DNA of 64,000 bases from Watersipora subatra (lineage: Eukaryota > Bryozoa > Gymnolaemata > Cheilostomatida > Watersiporidae): NCBI RefSeq assembly GCF_963576615.1, contig NC_088708.1, forward strand, positions 8,680,001-8,744,000. The letters run 5' to 3'. Below, one piece after another: positions 1 through 12,382 of the stretch. Under the pieces are notes generated by a model, which ran no database searches, was not told the DNA's origin, and worked only from the letters and a program-made list of their open reading frames with translations. The number at the start of each line of letters is the position of its first letter. Within the stretch, counting starts at the first letter, position 1. A program made the position numbers and the translations under genes.

Positions 1-90
1 ACTTTTGTTGATTATGATCTCAGTAAACCGGAGTGTATTCTAAACTTGCCAGACCTTACCAGTCTGAACAGTCGTCTAACTATTGGCATA

Positions 91-225
91 GAACTTCTCT
101 TTGCTGTCTAGAGAAAGTATATCATGAATATCATAGAACTTCTAAATGCTGTCTAGAGAAAGTATATCATGAATATCATGGAACTTCTAAATGCTGTCTA
201 GAGGAAGTATATCATGAATATCATA
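91..225. repeat. 45-bp tandem repeat, 3 copies
   Basis: Three head-to-tail copies of a 45-bp unit begin at 91, 136 and 181. Each starts GAACTTCT and contains TGCTGTCTAGAG. The rest of 1-290 shows no gene. The short open frame across it is a by-product of the repeat length being a multiple of three. Confidence 0.9.
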
Positions 226-293
226 GAACTTAGGTCTTCCGCATAGGTCTTGCTTTCCTATTGCTTTACATGGTTTGTTTTTTCTTTGACCTT

Positions 294-2095
294 TCAAAGC
301 TACATCCTTGACATAAAGTGTCACACGACCATCTCTCTACTATAGACATAAGGGGTTTCACAACTATCTCTCTATTATAGACATAAGGTGTCACACAACA
401 ATCTCTCTACAATAACCATAAAGTGTCATGCAACCATCTCTTTACTATAGACATGAGGTGTCACACAACCATCTCTCTACTATAGACATAAGGTGTCACA
501 CAACCATTTCTCTGCTATAGACATAAGGTGTCACACAACCATTTCTCTGCTATAGACATAAGGTGTTGCACAACCATCTCTCTACTATAGACATAAGATG
601 TCACACAACCATCTCTTTACTATTGACATAAGGTGTCATACAACCATCTCTCTACTATTGACATAAGGTGTTGCACAACCATCTCTCTACTATAGACATA
701 AGATGTCACACAACCATCTCTTTACTATTGACATAAGGTGTCATACAACCATCTCTCTACTATTGACATAAGGTGTCACACAACCATCTCTCTACTATAG
801 ACATAAGGTGTCACACAACCATCTCTCTACTATATACATAAGGTGTCACACAACCATCTCTTTACTATAGACATAAGGTGTTGCACGACCATCTCTCTAC
901 CATAGACATAAAGTGTCGCACACCCATCTCTCTACTATAGACATTAAGGGTCGCACAACCATTTCTCTACTATAGACATAGGGTGTCGCACAACCATCTC
1001 TTTACTATAGACATAAGCGGTTTCACAACTATCTCTCTATTATAGACATAAGGTGTCACACAACCATCTCTCTACAATAAACATAAAGTGTCACGCAACC
1101 ATCTCTTTACTATAGACATGAGGTGTCACGCAACCATCTCTCTACTGTAGACATAAGATGTCACACAACCATCTCTTTACTATTGACATAAGGTGTCATA
1201 CAACCATCTCTCTACTATTGACATAAGGTGTTGCACAACCATCTCTCTACTATAGACATAAGATGTCACACAACCATCTCTTTACTATCGACATAAGGTG
1301 TCATACAACCATCTCTCTACTATTGACATAAGGTGTCACACAACCATCTCTCTACTATAGACATAAGGTGTCACACAACCATCTCTCTACTATATACATA
1401 AGGTGTCACACAACCATCTCTTTACTATAGACATAAGGTGTTGCACGACCATCTCTCTACCATAGACATAAAGTGTCGCACACCCATCTCTCTACTATAG
1501 ACATTAAGGGTCGCACAACCATTTCTCTACTATAGACATAGGGTGTCGCACAACCATCTCTTTACTATAGACATAAGCGGTTTCACAACTATCTCTCTAT
1601 TATAGACATAAGGTGTCACACAACCATCTCTCTACAATAAACATAAAGTGTCACGCAACCATTTCTTTACTATAGACATGAGGTGTCACGCAACCATCTC
1701 TCTACTGTAGACATAAGGTGTTGCACAACCATCTCTCTACTAAAGACATAAAGTGTCACGCAACCATCTCTCTACTATAGACATAAGGTGTTGCACAACC
1801 TTCTCTCTACTATAGACATAAGGTGTCACACAACCATCTCTCTACTATAAACATAAGGTGTCATACAACCATCTCTGTACTATTGACTTAAGGTGTCATA
1901 CAACCATCTCTCTACTATAGACATAAGGTGTCGCACAACCATCTCTCTACCATAGACATAAAGTGTCGTACACCCATCTCTCTACTGTAGACATTAAGGG
2001 TCGCACAACCATCTCTCTACCATAGACATAAGGTGTCATACAACCATCTCTCTACTATTGACATAAGGTGTTGCACAACCATCTTTCTACTATAG
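294..2095. repeat. 35-bp minisatellite with 560-bp higher-order unit
   Basis: About 50 tandem copies of a 35-bp unit with core GACATAAGGTGTCACACAAC followed by CATCTCTCTACTAT. Variant units recur in the same order 560 bp apart (16 units): the TTGCACGACC variant is at 881 and 1441, and the GCGGTTTCAC variant is near 1017 and 1577. A block of the array was therefore duplicated as a whole. The array abuts the 3' end of the gene A exons. Confidence 0.95.
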
Positions 2096-2153
2096 CCCCC
2101 AATGGGAACATGATGCGCTTGTCAGCACTGATTCACCAGATGCAACACTATCG
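2090..2153 (-). CDS. Gene A, possible exon 24 (TED), ending in a stop at the minisatellite
   Basis: A good acceptor (TTTCAATACAG) precedes 2153. It restores the phase left by the 2293-2441 exon and reads about 20 codons, including a His-Trp pair typical of this part of the thioester domain. It then hits TAG at 2092-2090, at the first bases of the 35-bp minisatellite. No clear donor occurs before the stop. Either the coding sequence was truncated by array growth, or the real exon lies further left. Confidence 0.35.
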
Positions 2154-5100
2154 CTGTATTGAAACTTGGTATATATCTAAACTCTACTGGCGGGTACCGC
2201 CATCCGTATTCTTATGACTTGACTTACTTGAAAGGCAATTCTTTTTGTGAGAATTTTTGTTCTAGATACCTGTTCTGTTCATGGAGCGCAACCTAAACAT
2301 GGCCTGCTTGCTTGCAGAGTCCTCTCCAGCCACAAGCAGAGTATGAGTTACAATAGCCATCTCCAGAGGGTCATTTGTCTTTGCGTAGTTCTCAGCCAGA
2401 TAGCCTGATCCGAGCTCTATGGCTCGCACAACTTTGGCATCCTACAATAGAGGAGAGATTTTACTGCATGATATGAAAAAGCTTCAATGAGCAGGCATTA
2501 AAACAAATCTCATACAACACAAATACACCTTGAAAAAAATCCTCAAGTTTCATAATACCTTCTCACAAATTATTATCACAATCAACAATTATATTCTTTT
2601 ACACTTTATTTGCTGCCAACATCATAATGGGTCTAATGCAGCAATTAAAAAATAAACTGCCCACTCTTTTGTGGACGAACAGAGGACATAAGTTTTCCTT
2701 CCGACTGCTATCACAAAAAAACTGAGAGTTATCTGTCCATGCACAAATAAGGTCAGAATTCTTACCAAACTTGTTACATCAGCTGCTTTCTTTAAAGAAG
2801 CCACACAGAGGGCTGTCAGAGCTAAGTTCCCATCTACAGTTCCTTCATCTCTCTCAATATCTGTCTTGCTCTGTAAAGTATATGTATTCAGATCATAGCT
2901 TGATAGGTTCTTGGTCACAGATACATGTAGGTTGTCAATGCTAATGCTAATAAGCTTCCGTGTTGGCATGGCTATAAAACCTTATATAAATATATAGCTG
3001 CGCAGAAATTTTTTTATAATTGTTATATGTACTCATAACAATTTCTAGAACTTGTTTTTATGACTTGCAGAATAAAACACACTAAATAAAATGAAGTTCT
3101 ATGACCTATGAAACCAATGACCGGAGATCTTTGCTAGGGGTTATATTGAGTTAATAAAAAGCAGTGATGGCGTGTTTAATATAAAAGTCTCCTTTTAGTG
3201 CTTTTAGTAAATTATTTTGTATCCTCCCACTAATATCTCAGCTAAGTTGGGGATACCAAGGTTAATAAGCCTTTCTCAACCTTCTGTCAGCCTTCTCTCA
3301 AGCCATTGCACAAGTATAAGTCTATGGAAAGTCAATCAATCGCTATAAAAGCTTCATGATTGCCGCTTTCAAAGTTTTTTAATAAATGATATTGAGTGAA
3401 AAGCAAACTACTTGATTGTCTCCCATTTATAAAGGATAACTCTATTCTTTACTAGTAGGCATAGAGAGTCTCTACAAGTTAATGACTTCTCTGACAGGTA
3501 ATGAAACATTAGACAACACAACATCAAAAACCCATAAAACTAAGTCTGCAGGTATAAAGGCAAGTTTATTTTTTAATATTAAATGCACTGCAGTCTACAA
3601 GTAGTGTATGCTAGCAGCATTACATGCAGATACAACTCGTCATTGTCTCAAGTGTCAACTGTGAATCATACTTCTGCCCGCTAGAGTAGATGATATGAAA
3701 TAACTAAATACTTACAGCATATAGTCGGTTGTGTTCTGGTCCAGTTTCAATAAATCTTCCTGTTTTCTTGTCCTGTTGTTTTAAAAGCCATGATGAGGTT
3801 AAGTTCAGAACCTCAGATGGCAGCTGGAAGTAATCCTCCAAGTCGCTCATCAACACTCCTTCTGCCATGACGTCCAGAGCCGTAGCAGACAGCCTGGAAA
3901 ATAGATTCGCAGTTATGCTAATACTAACCAAGTGTCCAACTGCTCAGAAACATAACCAACCTATGACAAGAGTCATCTACACAGTACACACTTTGCAAAC
4001 CTAGAATACTTATTTTTGAAAAGCTACTAGGCAGGTATTAATAGGCTCATTAAATAGTTACACACGTACCAGGTGCTTGGCTTCTGGCTCCACCGGAATT
4101 CAAGGAAAGAACCATCTGACTGGAGGTAACCAAACAACTCCTGTATTGCTACAAAAGAATTAAAAGTTAACTAATTTACCTTGAGAACAAGATAAAGATA
4201 TAAATTAAAATATCTGTATTTTAAAGAGACAAAAATGGTCTACAGTCTGGAAAAGCTAACTGAGGTAGCCCTGAGCTTTGAGAAAAATTCTATGAAAGTA
4301 CCAAATTGTTCACCCGTAAATACAAAATCTAGTATGGTATACCTGAGTCAATATTTGCTGCCACGTCTTGTAACTTTGAATTAGAAATTTTGCCGAGAGA
4401 TTTAACCATATTTAGGGTGTAAATATTAACAGCAAGATTGAATGTTGCACCAGATCCGCTGTAGTATGGCTGGTCCATCAAATTTATTGGTTGTGGTTGG
4501 CCTCCAGCTTTTGGTGATAATGGTATTCCCACGATATCTCCTGAAATATATTTATATTTTCTGCTCTTGGATTCTTGGGCGCAATATTTCTTATCAATAC
4601 ATTCAATTTTGTTCACCGTTGGTAATTGCAAATACTTTATATGTGGCAGCTCAACAGTAAAAGCTAAATAGCGGCAGCTCAACAGTAAGATTGGCCAATG
4701 GGTAGACAGAATTAAAGTAAAACTAAATTTTTTCATTCCTCAACCTAGCTGTTGTCTTTTCCTCCTCCAGATCTCCTCCAGATCCTCCAGATCCTCCTCC
4801 TCTTTCCAGATCACTAGCCTCGCTGTTCGCAAGGCTAGTGCTATGATTTCAGCAACTCAGTTTTTGGAAGGTTGAAAATATTGCAAGCTTACAAAAGTAA
4901 ACTAGTTATTGGTAGACTCTCATAAAAAATAGCTGGCGCTTTTATTCCGAGCACTACACCGCCAACATTGTATTAGAGATTATGGGGGCTTGTCTTATTG
5001 GCCGGTTGATTTTTGCTAATATTATGCTCTAACGGTGTTTATTAGACACTGCTGATAGACTCTAGTTTTTTTTTAATAGATTCTATAAATATATATAAAT

Positions 5101-8100
5101 TTATAGGTTTTACTAACCTATAACACTGATTGTCGATTGAGCAGATCCTGGTATGTACCTCAGAATTCTCTCTTCTTGCAACTGTGGTTCTTCATCCACC
5201 GGTATGTGAAGATCCGGAAGTTTCTCAGAGTTGGTTGTTCTTAAATCAACCTGGTAACTTGTTATATTGGTAATGTCTGGAACTCCGCTATGCTGCAACA
5301 ATGAGATTCTTTTTTTACAATTTAGCAACGACAGCTTACTTGTCTCTGATGTCTAAAGCCTTTAAGAACCACGTTATGATAGATGACAAACATATGGACT
5401 ATGGGTGTCAGTTAATAGCACTATACAAAAGTTTCTGTTTTAAATAAAATATTGAGAAATATTAAAAACTCTCAGCATGCAGTTTAAACAGCAGTTTATG
5501 TTATAAATAGGAACCTTTGAAGTTGCTTTATGTTATAAAATGATGCTTTATTTATGGATGGTTTCTGGAGTTGCAATAAATTGTAACAAACCCTTTGTAA
5601 TCTCGTTCTACATTCAAATAAGGCTTCTTTTAAACCCACAAAGTAGAGGAAAGTTAATGTACATTGTAGAGAATGTATGTGTGTTGTCAGATTTGGACTC
5701 GTACTGTTAGTTCAAACAAAGTCTGCTCACATGATAAGAATGGCTAAACCTTTGAATTAGATCATGTTATTTTCTCTACAACAAGCTTTTTCAAATTTAA
5801 AACAAAATTTTGTGGACACAAAGTAAAGTTGTTTATTTTTGAATTATCCTTTACTGAGCAGGTCTTTTTTACTGTAGTTTAATGCAATAACATAGTCTAT
5901 TGAACTTTATTTATACAATTCCTCCTTACTGCAAGTAATTTGATATTAGTTGGTAAAAAATTATGACAGCAATGCGTGTAAAGAATCATTAAACGCCAGT
6001 AGCATTGCAGAGGACTTATTACGCAAACGACTAATGTGCTTTAGAAGCTGTGGATTAGGCGATTGACATGTCATAGAAGGTCATTAGACAACAAAAGACA
6101 TTTGAAAGTCATTGCTAGCATAAACAGTTAGATTTTATGAAAAGTATGTAAGTGATAAATAAGCATAAGCACGACTTACAGTGACAAAGACCTTCCACAC
6201 TCTGTTGTCCTCTCCAATAACACTGAGAAGTTTTACTGGTATTGAAATGGGACCAACTCTCTTGGGTCTAATAGGGACGTAAATATCTCTCATCTGTTTC
6301 TCGAGGAGAGGGACTAAAATCTGTAGAGAGTATTCGTACAAGGTGAATGTGCATTGTATAAAAATAGAAAACTATTATTAGCTGGCATTTTGGAAATTAA
6401 ATAAGTTCATTCAATACCTATTTAGCACAAATGCAACATAAAAGCCTTAAATATTTTAAATTATACAATCTTTGCTCTATAAACTAACAAATTCTGTTGT
6501 GAGGCAAGTTACTTACTATTATTACAAGATTTACATGTAAATAATTGCTAAAATTTAAGAAGAAATAATTAATATTTTTAGTAGCAGTCTGTATTCTTAT
6601 TTACACATTTTTAATCTCAGCAAAATTCTTTTTTGATTAAAATATTCCTCAAATGTGTGTATCTTTGCATATCTGCACCATTGTTTTAAAAAATGTACAT
6701 CAAAACATTATTAGAAAACTTGACAGTCAGGCACAAACTTACTTGGTGTTCATCTTTCACCAATTGAATCCTTGAAGAATGATCTCTTTCAATTTGAACA
6801 AACTCATAAGCCTTAGAAGCTGGAATAGAGATCAGTGCATCTATTGGCTCCTCCCACTGACTTCTAATTCTGAGTTTAAGAGAAAGAATTTCTCCAAATT
6901 TTATACTTCTCGCTCCACTCACACTCAGTGAGTTGCCCATAAGCAGCTGCAAGAAGCAAGTAGTAGGTCAGATGATGAACTCGTATTGCACTTTGGCCTC
7001 CACACGAATCAACCGGCAGCACCGATTGACACTTGATAAAATAAGCTGAATGTTATCACTGGCTGCCTTCTTTACAACTTTTTAAAACATGTAATAATTT
7101 CAGTAATGCAGACCACACTGCTGGAAGACCGTTAGACTAGAGTCACTAGACTATTACATAGTTGATGCAACCATTGATAGCTTTCAATGAACAAGGAATT
7201 ATATTAATACATAACACAAACAGCAGGTTATTTATTAAATTAATCTATGAACAGTAAGTATTCGATCTACCTGCTGAGTGACAGGTTTTGAGATAGCTAA
7301 ACCATGCTCTGGATGAAGAGAAAAACTGTTTATTTGCCACGGTATTTGTAGGATTGGTGGGTTTAAGGTCACATCATCTCTTCCATCAGCTTTAGTATAT
7401 GTGTCTTTCCAGCCAAAATATGCATCATTCTGCCAAAATGGCGTATGCTGAGTTCTCCAAAGGTTCCGGTCATCATTTAAAGCCGTATCGGGTAGATCTG
7501 GCTGTTGACCTGCGCCAAAGGGTTATTATTATTAAGACTTGTCTGTCATCTTTTCTTAATGTGCTATAACATTGTTTAATTCTTTGTAGGTTCATAGCTT
7601 GGATTTTATACATGCCTGGAGCATTCACATATAATTCATGTGACACTATATTATATATTGTTATACTATATTGTATTGTACTATATACGTTAAATTACAT
7701 AATATTACATTTAATTATATAATATATTTAATCTGATGTAATTATATGTTATATATAATCTAATGTAATTATATATTACATATTATAATTAGTTATATTA
7801 TACAGTATATTGTATTATGTTACAACATATCATACTTTATTAAGTTTATTTACATTACAGCTCATGGTAAACTGCTTGAACAGTTTCATCATCACAAGAA
7901 TCTTTCAAATGAGTTTAAAATTCGACTTTTCCATAGTTCTACCTGGATGTAGTGAGAGGGGACAACCCATCTCATCTCTGTGGTCCCTGGCGCAGACAGC
8001 AGATTTGTCACAGATCTGATCATAATTATAACAAGACTCCCCATCCATGCAGGGATATTCACCCTTTGTTCTGTTGCATGTTGTGTTCATCGACGATACA

Positions 8101-11100
8101 TTGGCATCAGTGAATATGTACAGTCCAGAATTCTACAATCATATACTGGTAAATACACAATTATATTATTTAGGAATTTCATGGCCAAAACATGGATGAC
8201 CAATACACGAATGTAAGAGTAGCCAACTCCACAAAGAGAAGTTACACACATACATGTACTTATGTAGTTCACAGAGGTACTATGCCTTCTGCCTGAAACC
8301 TGAGCTATGACTCACAAAGAAGGTGCTGTTAGGATCATGTCCAAAGGTTGGAGCGGCAGCACGAAATGTTCCTCTTACTTGACCATTGCTTTTCCAATGA
8401 TGAAGAAATCTCGGAGTAAGTGAATTATCATAAGTGTATAATTCTCTGTATACCTGTAGAACATTGAATTATCCAGCTTCAATATACAGTCATACCTCTA
8501 CATACAAGTGCTTCAACATGCAATAAACTCGAGATATGAGCTGACTTTGTAGCAAGTTTCTTCCCTGAGATACGAGCCGATTCTCGATGGCCATGACACT
8601 ATATGGCTAAGTACGCGAGAGGCCGCTTTTGAGAACAGCATAGCTCGGTCTTTATCATTGAATCAGTTTAAAAAGTTTTCAATAGGTTGGCTAAAAAGTT
8701 ATAGGGAATGCTGGAAAAAAATGCTCAACAGGAAACAGATATTACAAAAATAAGTTTAGTAAAAGATTAAAACTCAGCTTCAAGTGTGTGTTTAGTAAGC
8801 CAAATTTATTAAAGTTTAATTTAAAGTTTATATTACGTCGGGTCACAAAAGTTTAGTGTACTGAGAACGTTGCTCTCAAGTCTCTCTCAGACAGTCGTTA
8901 TCCACAACGTCTGTCTCAAAGGTAAAAACTCCATACTGTAGTGCACAGAGGGATGTTACATTTTACTGCAGAACATAACAATTATATAGGTATTGTAGGT
9001 ACTAAATTACATCAATTAAAACACATTTTTCCACTGTAATATCTTGTTTAGGTGATGTTTTTAGTGTAGTAACGGATTAATTTGTACTTAGTTGTTTTAT
9101 ATACGAAATAGTGCCTTGAGACGTGAGTCAATTAACATACGAGCTCAGTCCCAGAATGCATTAAGCTCATATGTAGTATGGCTGAAGATAAACAGATTTA
9201 GCACATTATTCAAATATTTCAAAATCAATATTTAAATTTTAAAATAATATTACAGAAGTTGGATAGGAATAATTATATTTATAATAAACTGATTGACTAC
9301 GAGGCTAAAGGAAATTTTTGAACTGTTTTACCTCTTCCCATGTAAAAGAGTTAACAAAGCCTTGGCCTGCCATGTCCACTAATTTCATAGCCGTGGTGAC
9401 ATACGAAGAGGGCTCTGCCTCTAGTTTTAAGTTGACTTCTTTGGCTGTTAGATCCTTACCACGGTACAGAACTGTATCCATCTTAAACAAAATAGAAACA
9501 TCTTACTATGCAAGTTCAGTTGGTCCAATCAACTAGTGTAGTACTTACTTCTCATTGTTATTTACTAGTCAGTCAAATTGACAGAGAACTATTTGGTGTT
9601 TGACTCCTCAAAACACTATGTAGAAGGGTGACACCTACATGTACCTTTAAGAGTAGCATACACTGTGAGAAAAGCAATGAGACTTACTTTGTGCAGCTTT
9701 GTTACATCTACATGAAACTGAAGGCTGTCTGCCGCCACTTGTCTGTCAGAAGCAATGTAAAAGGCCACAATCGTAGCATCAGGAGACATCTTTTTAGTTA
9801 TAGCAATAGAGAGTAGACGATGTCTAGAGTGCATGGCAAGTCTATCAGAGAGAACTATGTTCCCTGATGACACAATCTACAAAGTTTAATCCCAATACAC
9901 TGTTACGTCGTAGACAAAAAAGACTTCCTCAAGGTTTATGAAGTTTTAAACTATTCAGGCTATGGAAAGAAGCTATACTATTGGTCATGTAAAATATTTT
10001 AGTTTCAGTTGGACAGTGAGAGTATCAGACTAGTTTAGACCAGTTTAGACCAGTTGAAACCAGTTCGGCCCAGTAAAGATCATTGTAGAACAGTTTTAGC
10101 CCACAATAATAATTATAAAGCACATGTACTTACGTAGTAGTATATGCAGTCAACTCGCATGGTTGTGTGAATGTCAAATATAATAAATTCTCCAACTTTA
10201 GGATCAGTAGTTGTGGTGGCGATGTTTAGATAATGGTTATTAGGAGACCATTCCTTGGTGGCCTTTAGACGCTGTTCTGTATCCAACCTCCCATTCATCT
10301 GGGCCTAATGTTGCACCAGAATATAATATTAGCTTTAAAATCTGACGCTCAGTATAAACAGCATTACTCGGGATAGTTTTAGCTTGTTCTACCCAGATGC
10401 GTCTAAAAAAGACAAGCTCAGCGAAAATAAATAGTTGAATAGGTGAATTTCAGGAACTCAATCATCACATTGAGTCAAATATGAATAGTAAAACTTTATA
10501 TCGGTGTTGTGTATTTTAGGCTGTTTATCACAGTTCTGCTTTTCTAGGAAGGAGTTAGTTATAAGAAGGATCAATTCCCAAAACTAAATTTTTTATTTAA
10601 TTGACAATTGTTAAAAGGGTTATTCTTATATATTTACATTCCTGATCTCTTTTTTGGCAAGTTATGAAAAACATAATTTTGTTAATGATAACTAATACCA
10701 ATAAGTTATAGGTACATTCTTTTGGTTATTCTATGCCGTAGATAATGTATTACTTACTAAAAGTAGGTAAACATCTCCTTAACTTGAATTAAAGTTATAC
10801 AGCTATGAACTCAATTAGACTATGAAATGAATAATTTTACCTTGACAAAAATCTTTTCAGTGCTAGAGTTAGTCTGAATAGAGTGCTCGACAATGCTAGT
10901 CCTAGGAACCCGCACTAGCACTGTCACAGTTGTTTCTGTTCCATCAACATTTGATCTTGTGATAATGAGTGTGACCGACTGAGGTGTGTCAGATTTAGAT
11001 AGACGGGAGTTGTCTGCTCTCTGTACAGCTATCTGTATGCGTAATGTTATTATTACATAAACGACTAGCCAGTAATAGAACTACGTTGAGTATAAATTCA

Positions 11101-12184
11101 AACTAATTATATACTACATACTTATCTTGGCAAGAATTAAGCTCTGAAACTAGGATAAGTGTAAAAATGCTACAATCCAAAATGTTAAAATTTACGCTAA
11201 TCAAATAGCTAAACATGTATGAGAATATTGGCTTACAAATATCTTTAGTGGAACGTTTGGCTTGAAAGTTCGAAATTTTCCACCCAAGAACTCAAGCACA
11301 ATCTTATCGGAAAAGACACGAGTTGTGGAATGAGTGTCAACTGTGATATTGGAAGTCCAGTCAGTTACAGAGACCGTCACTTTGAGCTGTTTGCCTATCA
11401 AGTTGCCAGTTCCACCTGCGAGTGAGGCGAGTGCTTTGGGAGGCACAGCAAACTTGTTCACTCCATATGTATACTAGGAAAGAAAGAGAGGAGACAAGAG
11501 TCAGTACATGTATACAGTTACAGCTATTTTCACATCTGATGACGAGGTTTAAACGTGACGTATTTTCAAGTTATCAATTTGGCTGGTAGGCTTCAAACAC
11601 TTTATTCAAAGTTTGGATAACTTAGAAATATCTTTAAAGGAAAAGCTTGACAACCTGACTCTTTGCACAGATTGCTTACGTTAAGTGAAGCGGTATACCA
11701 AAGAGCAGTCAGCTCACTGTAAAGATAAGTTACACAATGATTTTATCAGAAAGTATCGGTATTTTTTTATCCTTTGCGATTGTTTTTGATGTTTGAGGTG
11801 ATCAGGTTTGAAGTTTCAGGATTAAACTCGACAAAACTTGATAGCTGCTACAACGCTCAGATTAAATGAAAAATGTGATTATAGCATCGATAGTTGCGTA
11901 GAGAGCGAATAGAGACGCGTGATGTTAAAACTTGAAGACAATGGCCGATATCAACAGTAGCAACGATAACAACTAGTGATGTCATTTCAAACGGATTTTT
12001 CTTCTGAGCATTTTATTCACGATCAAGTTTTGTCGATCTTAATCTTGAAACATCCTGGCAGTCAGATAACTTCAAACATCAAAAACAATCGCAAAGGATG
12101 AAAAAATACCGACACTTTCTAATAAAACCTCAGCTCAAGTTCATCTTTGAATTAAGTAAAATAATAATAATAATAATAATAATA

Positions 12185-12215
<31 letters not shown>

Positions 12216-12256
12216 TGATAATAATAATAATAATGATAATAATAATAATAATAATA

Positions 12257-12287
<31 letters not shown>

Positions 12288-12310
12288 TGATAATAATAAT
12301 AATAATAATA

Positions 12311-12382
<72 letters not shown>

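Noticed and set aside
294..2095. CRISPR-like array
   Set aside because: The repeats are contiguous 35-bp units without spacers, in a clearly eukaryotic setting.
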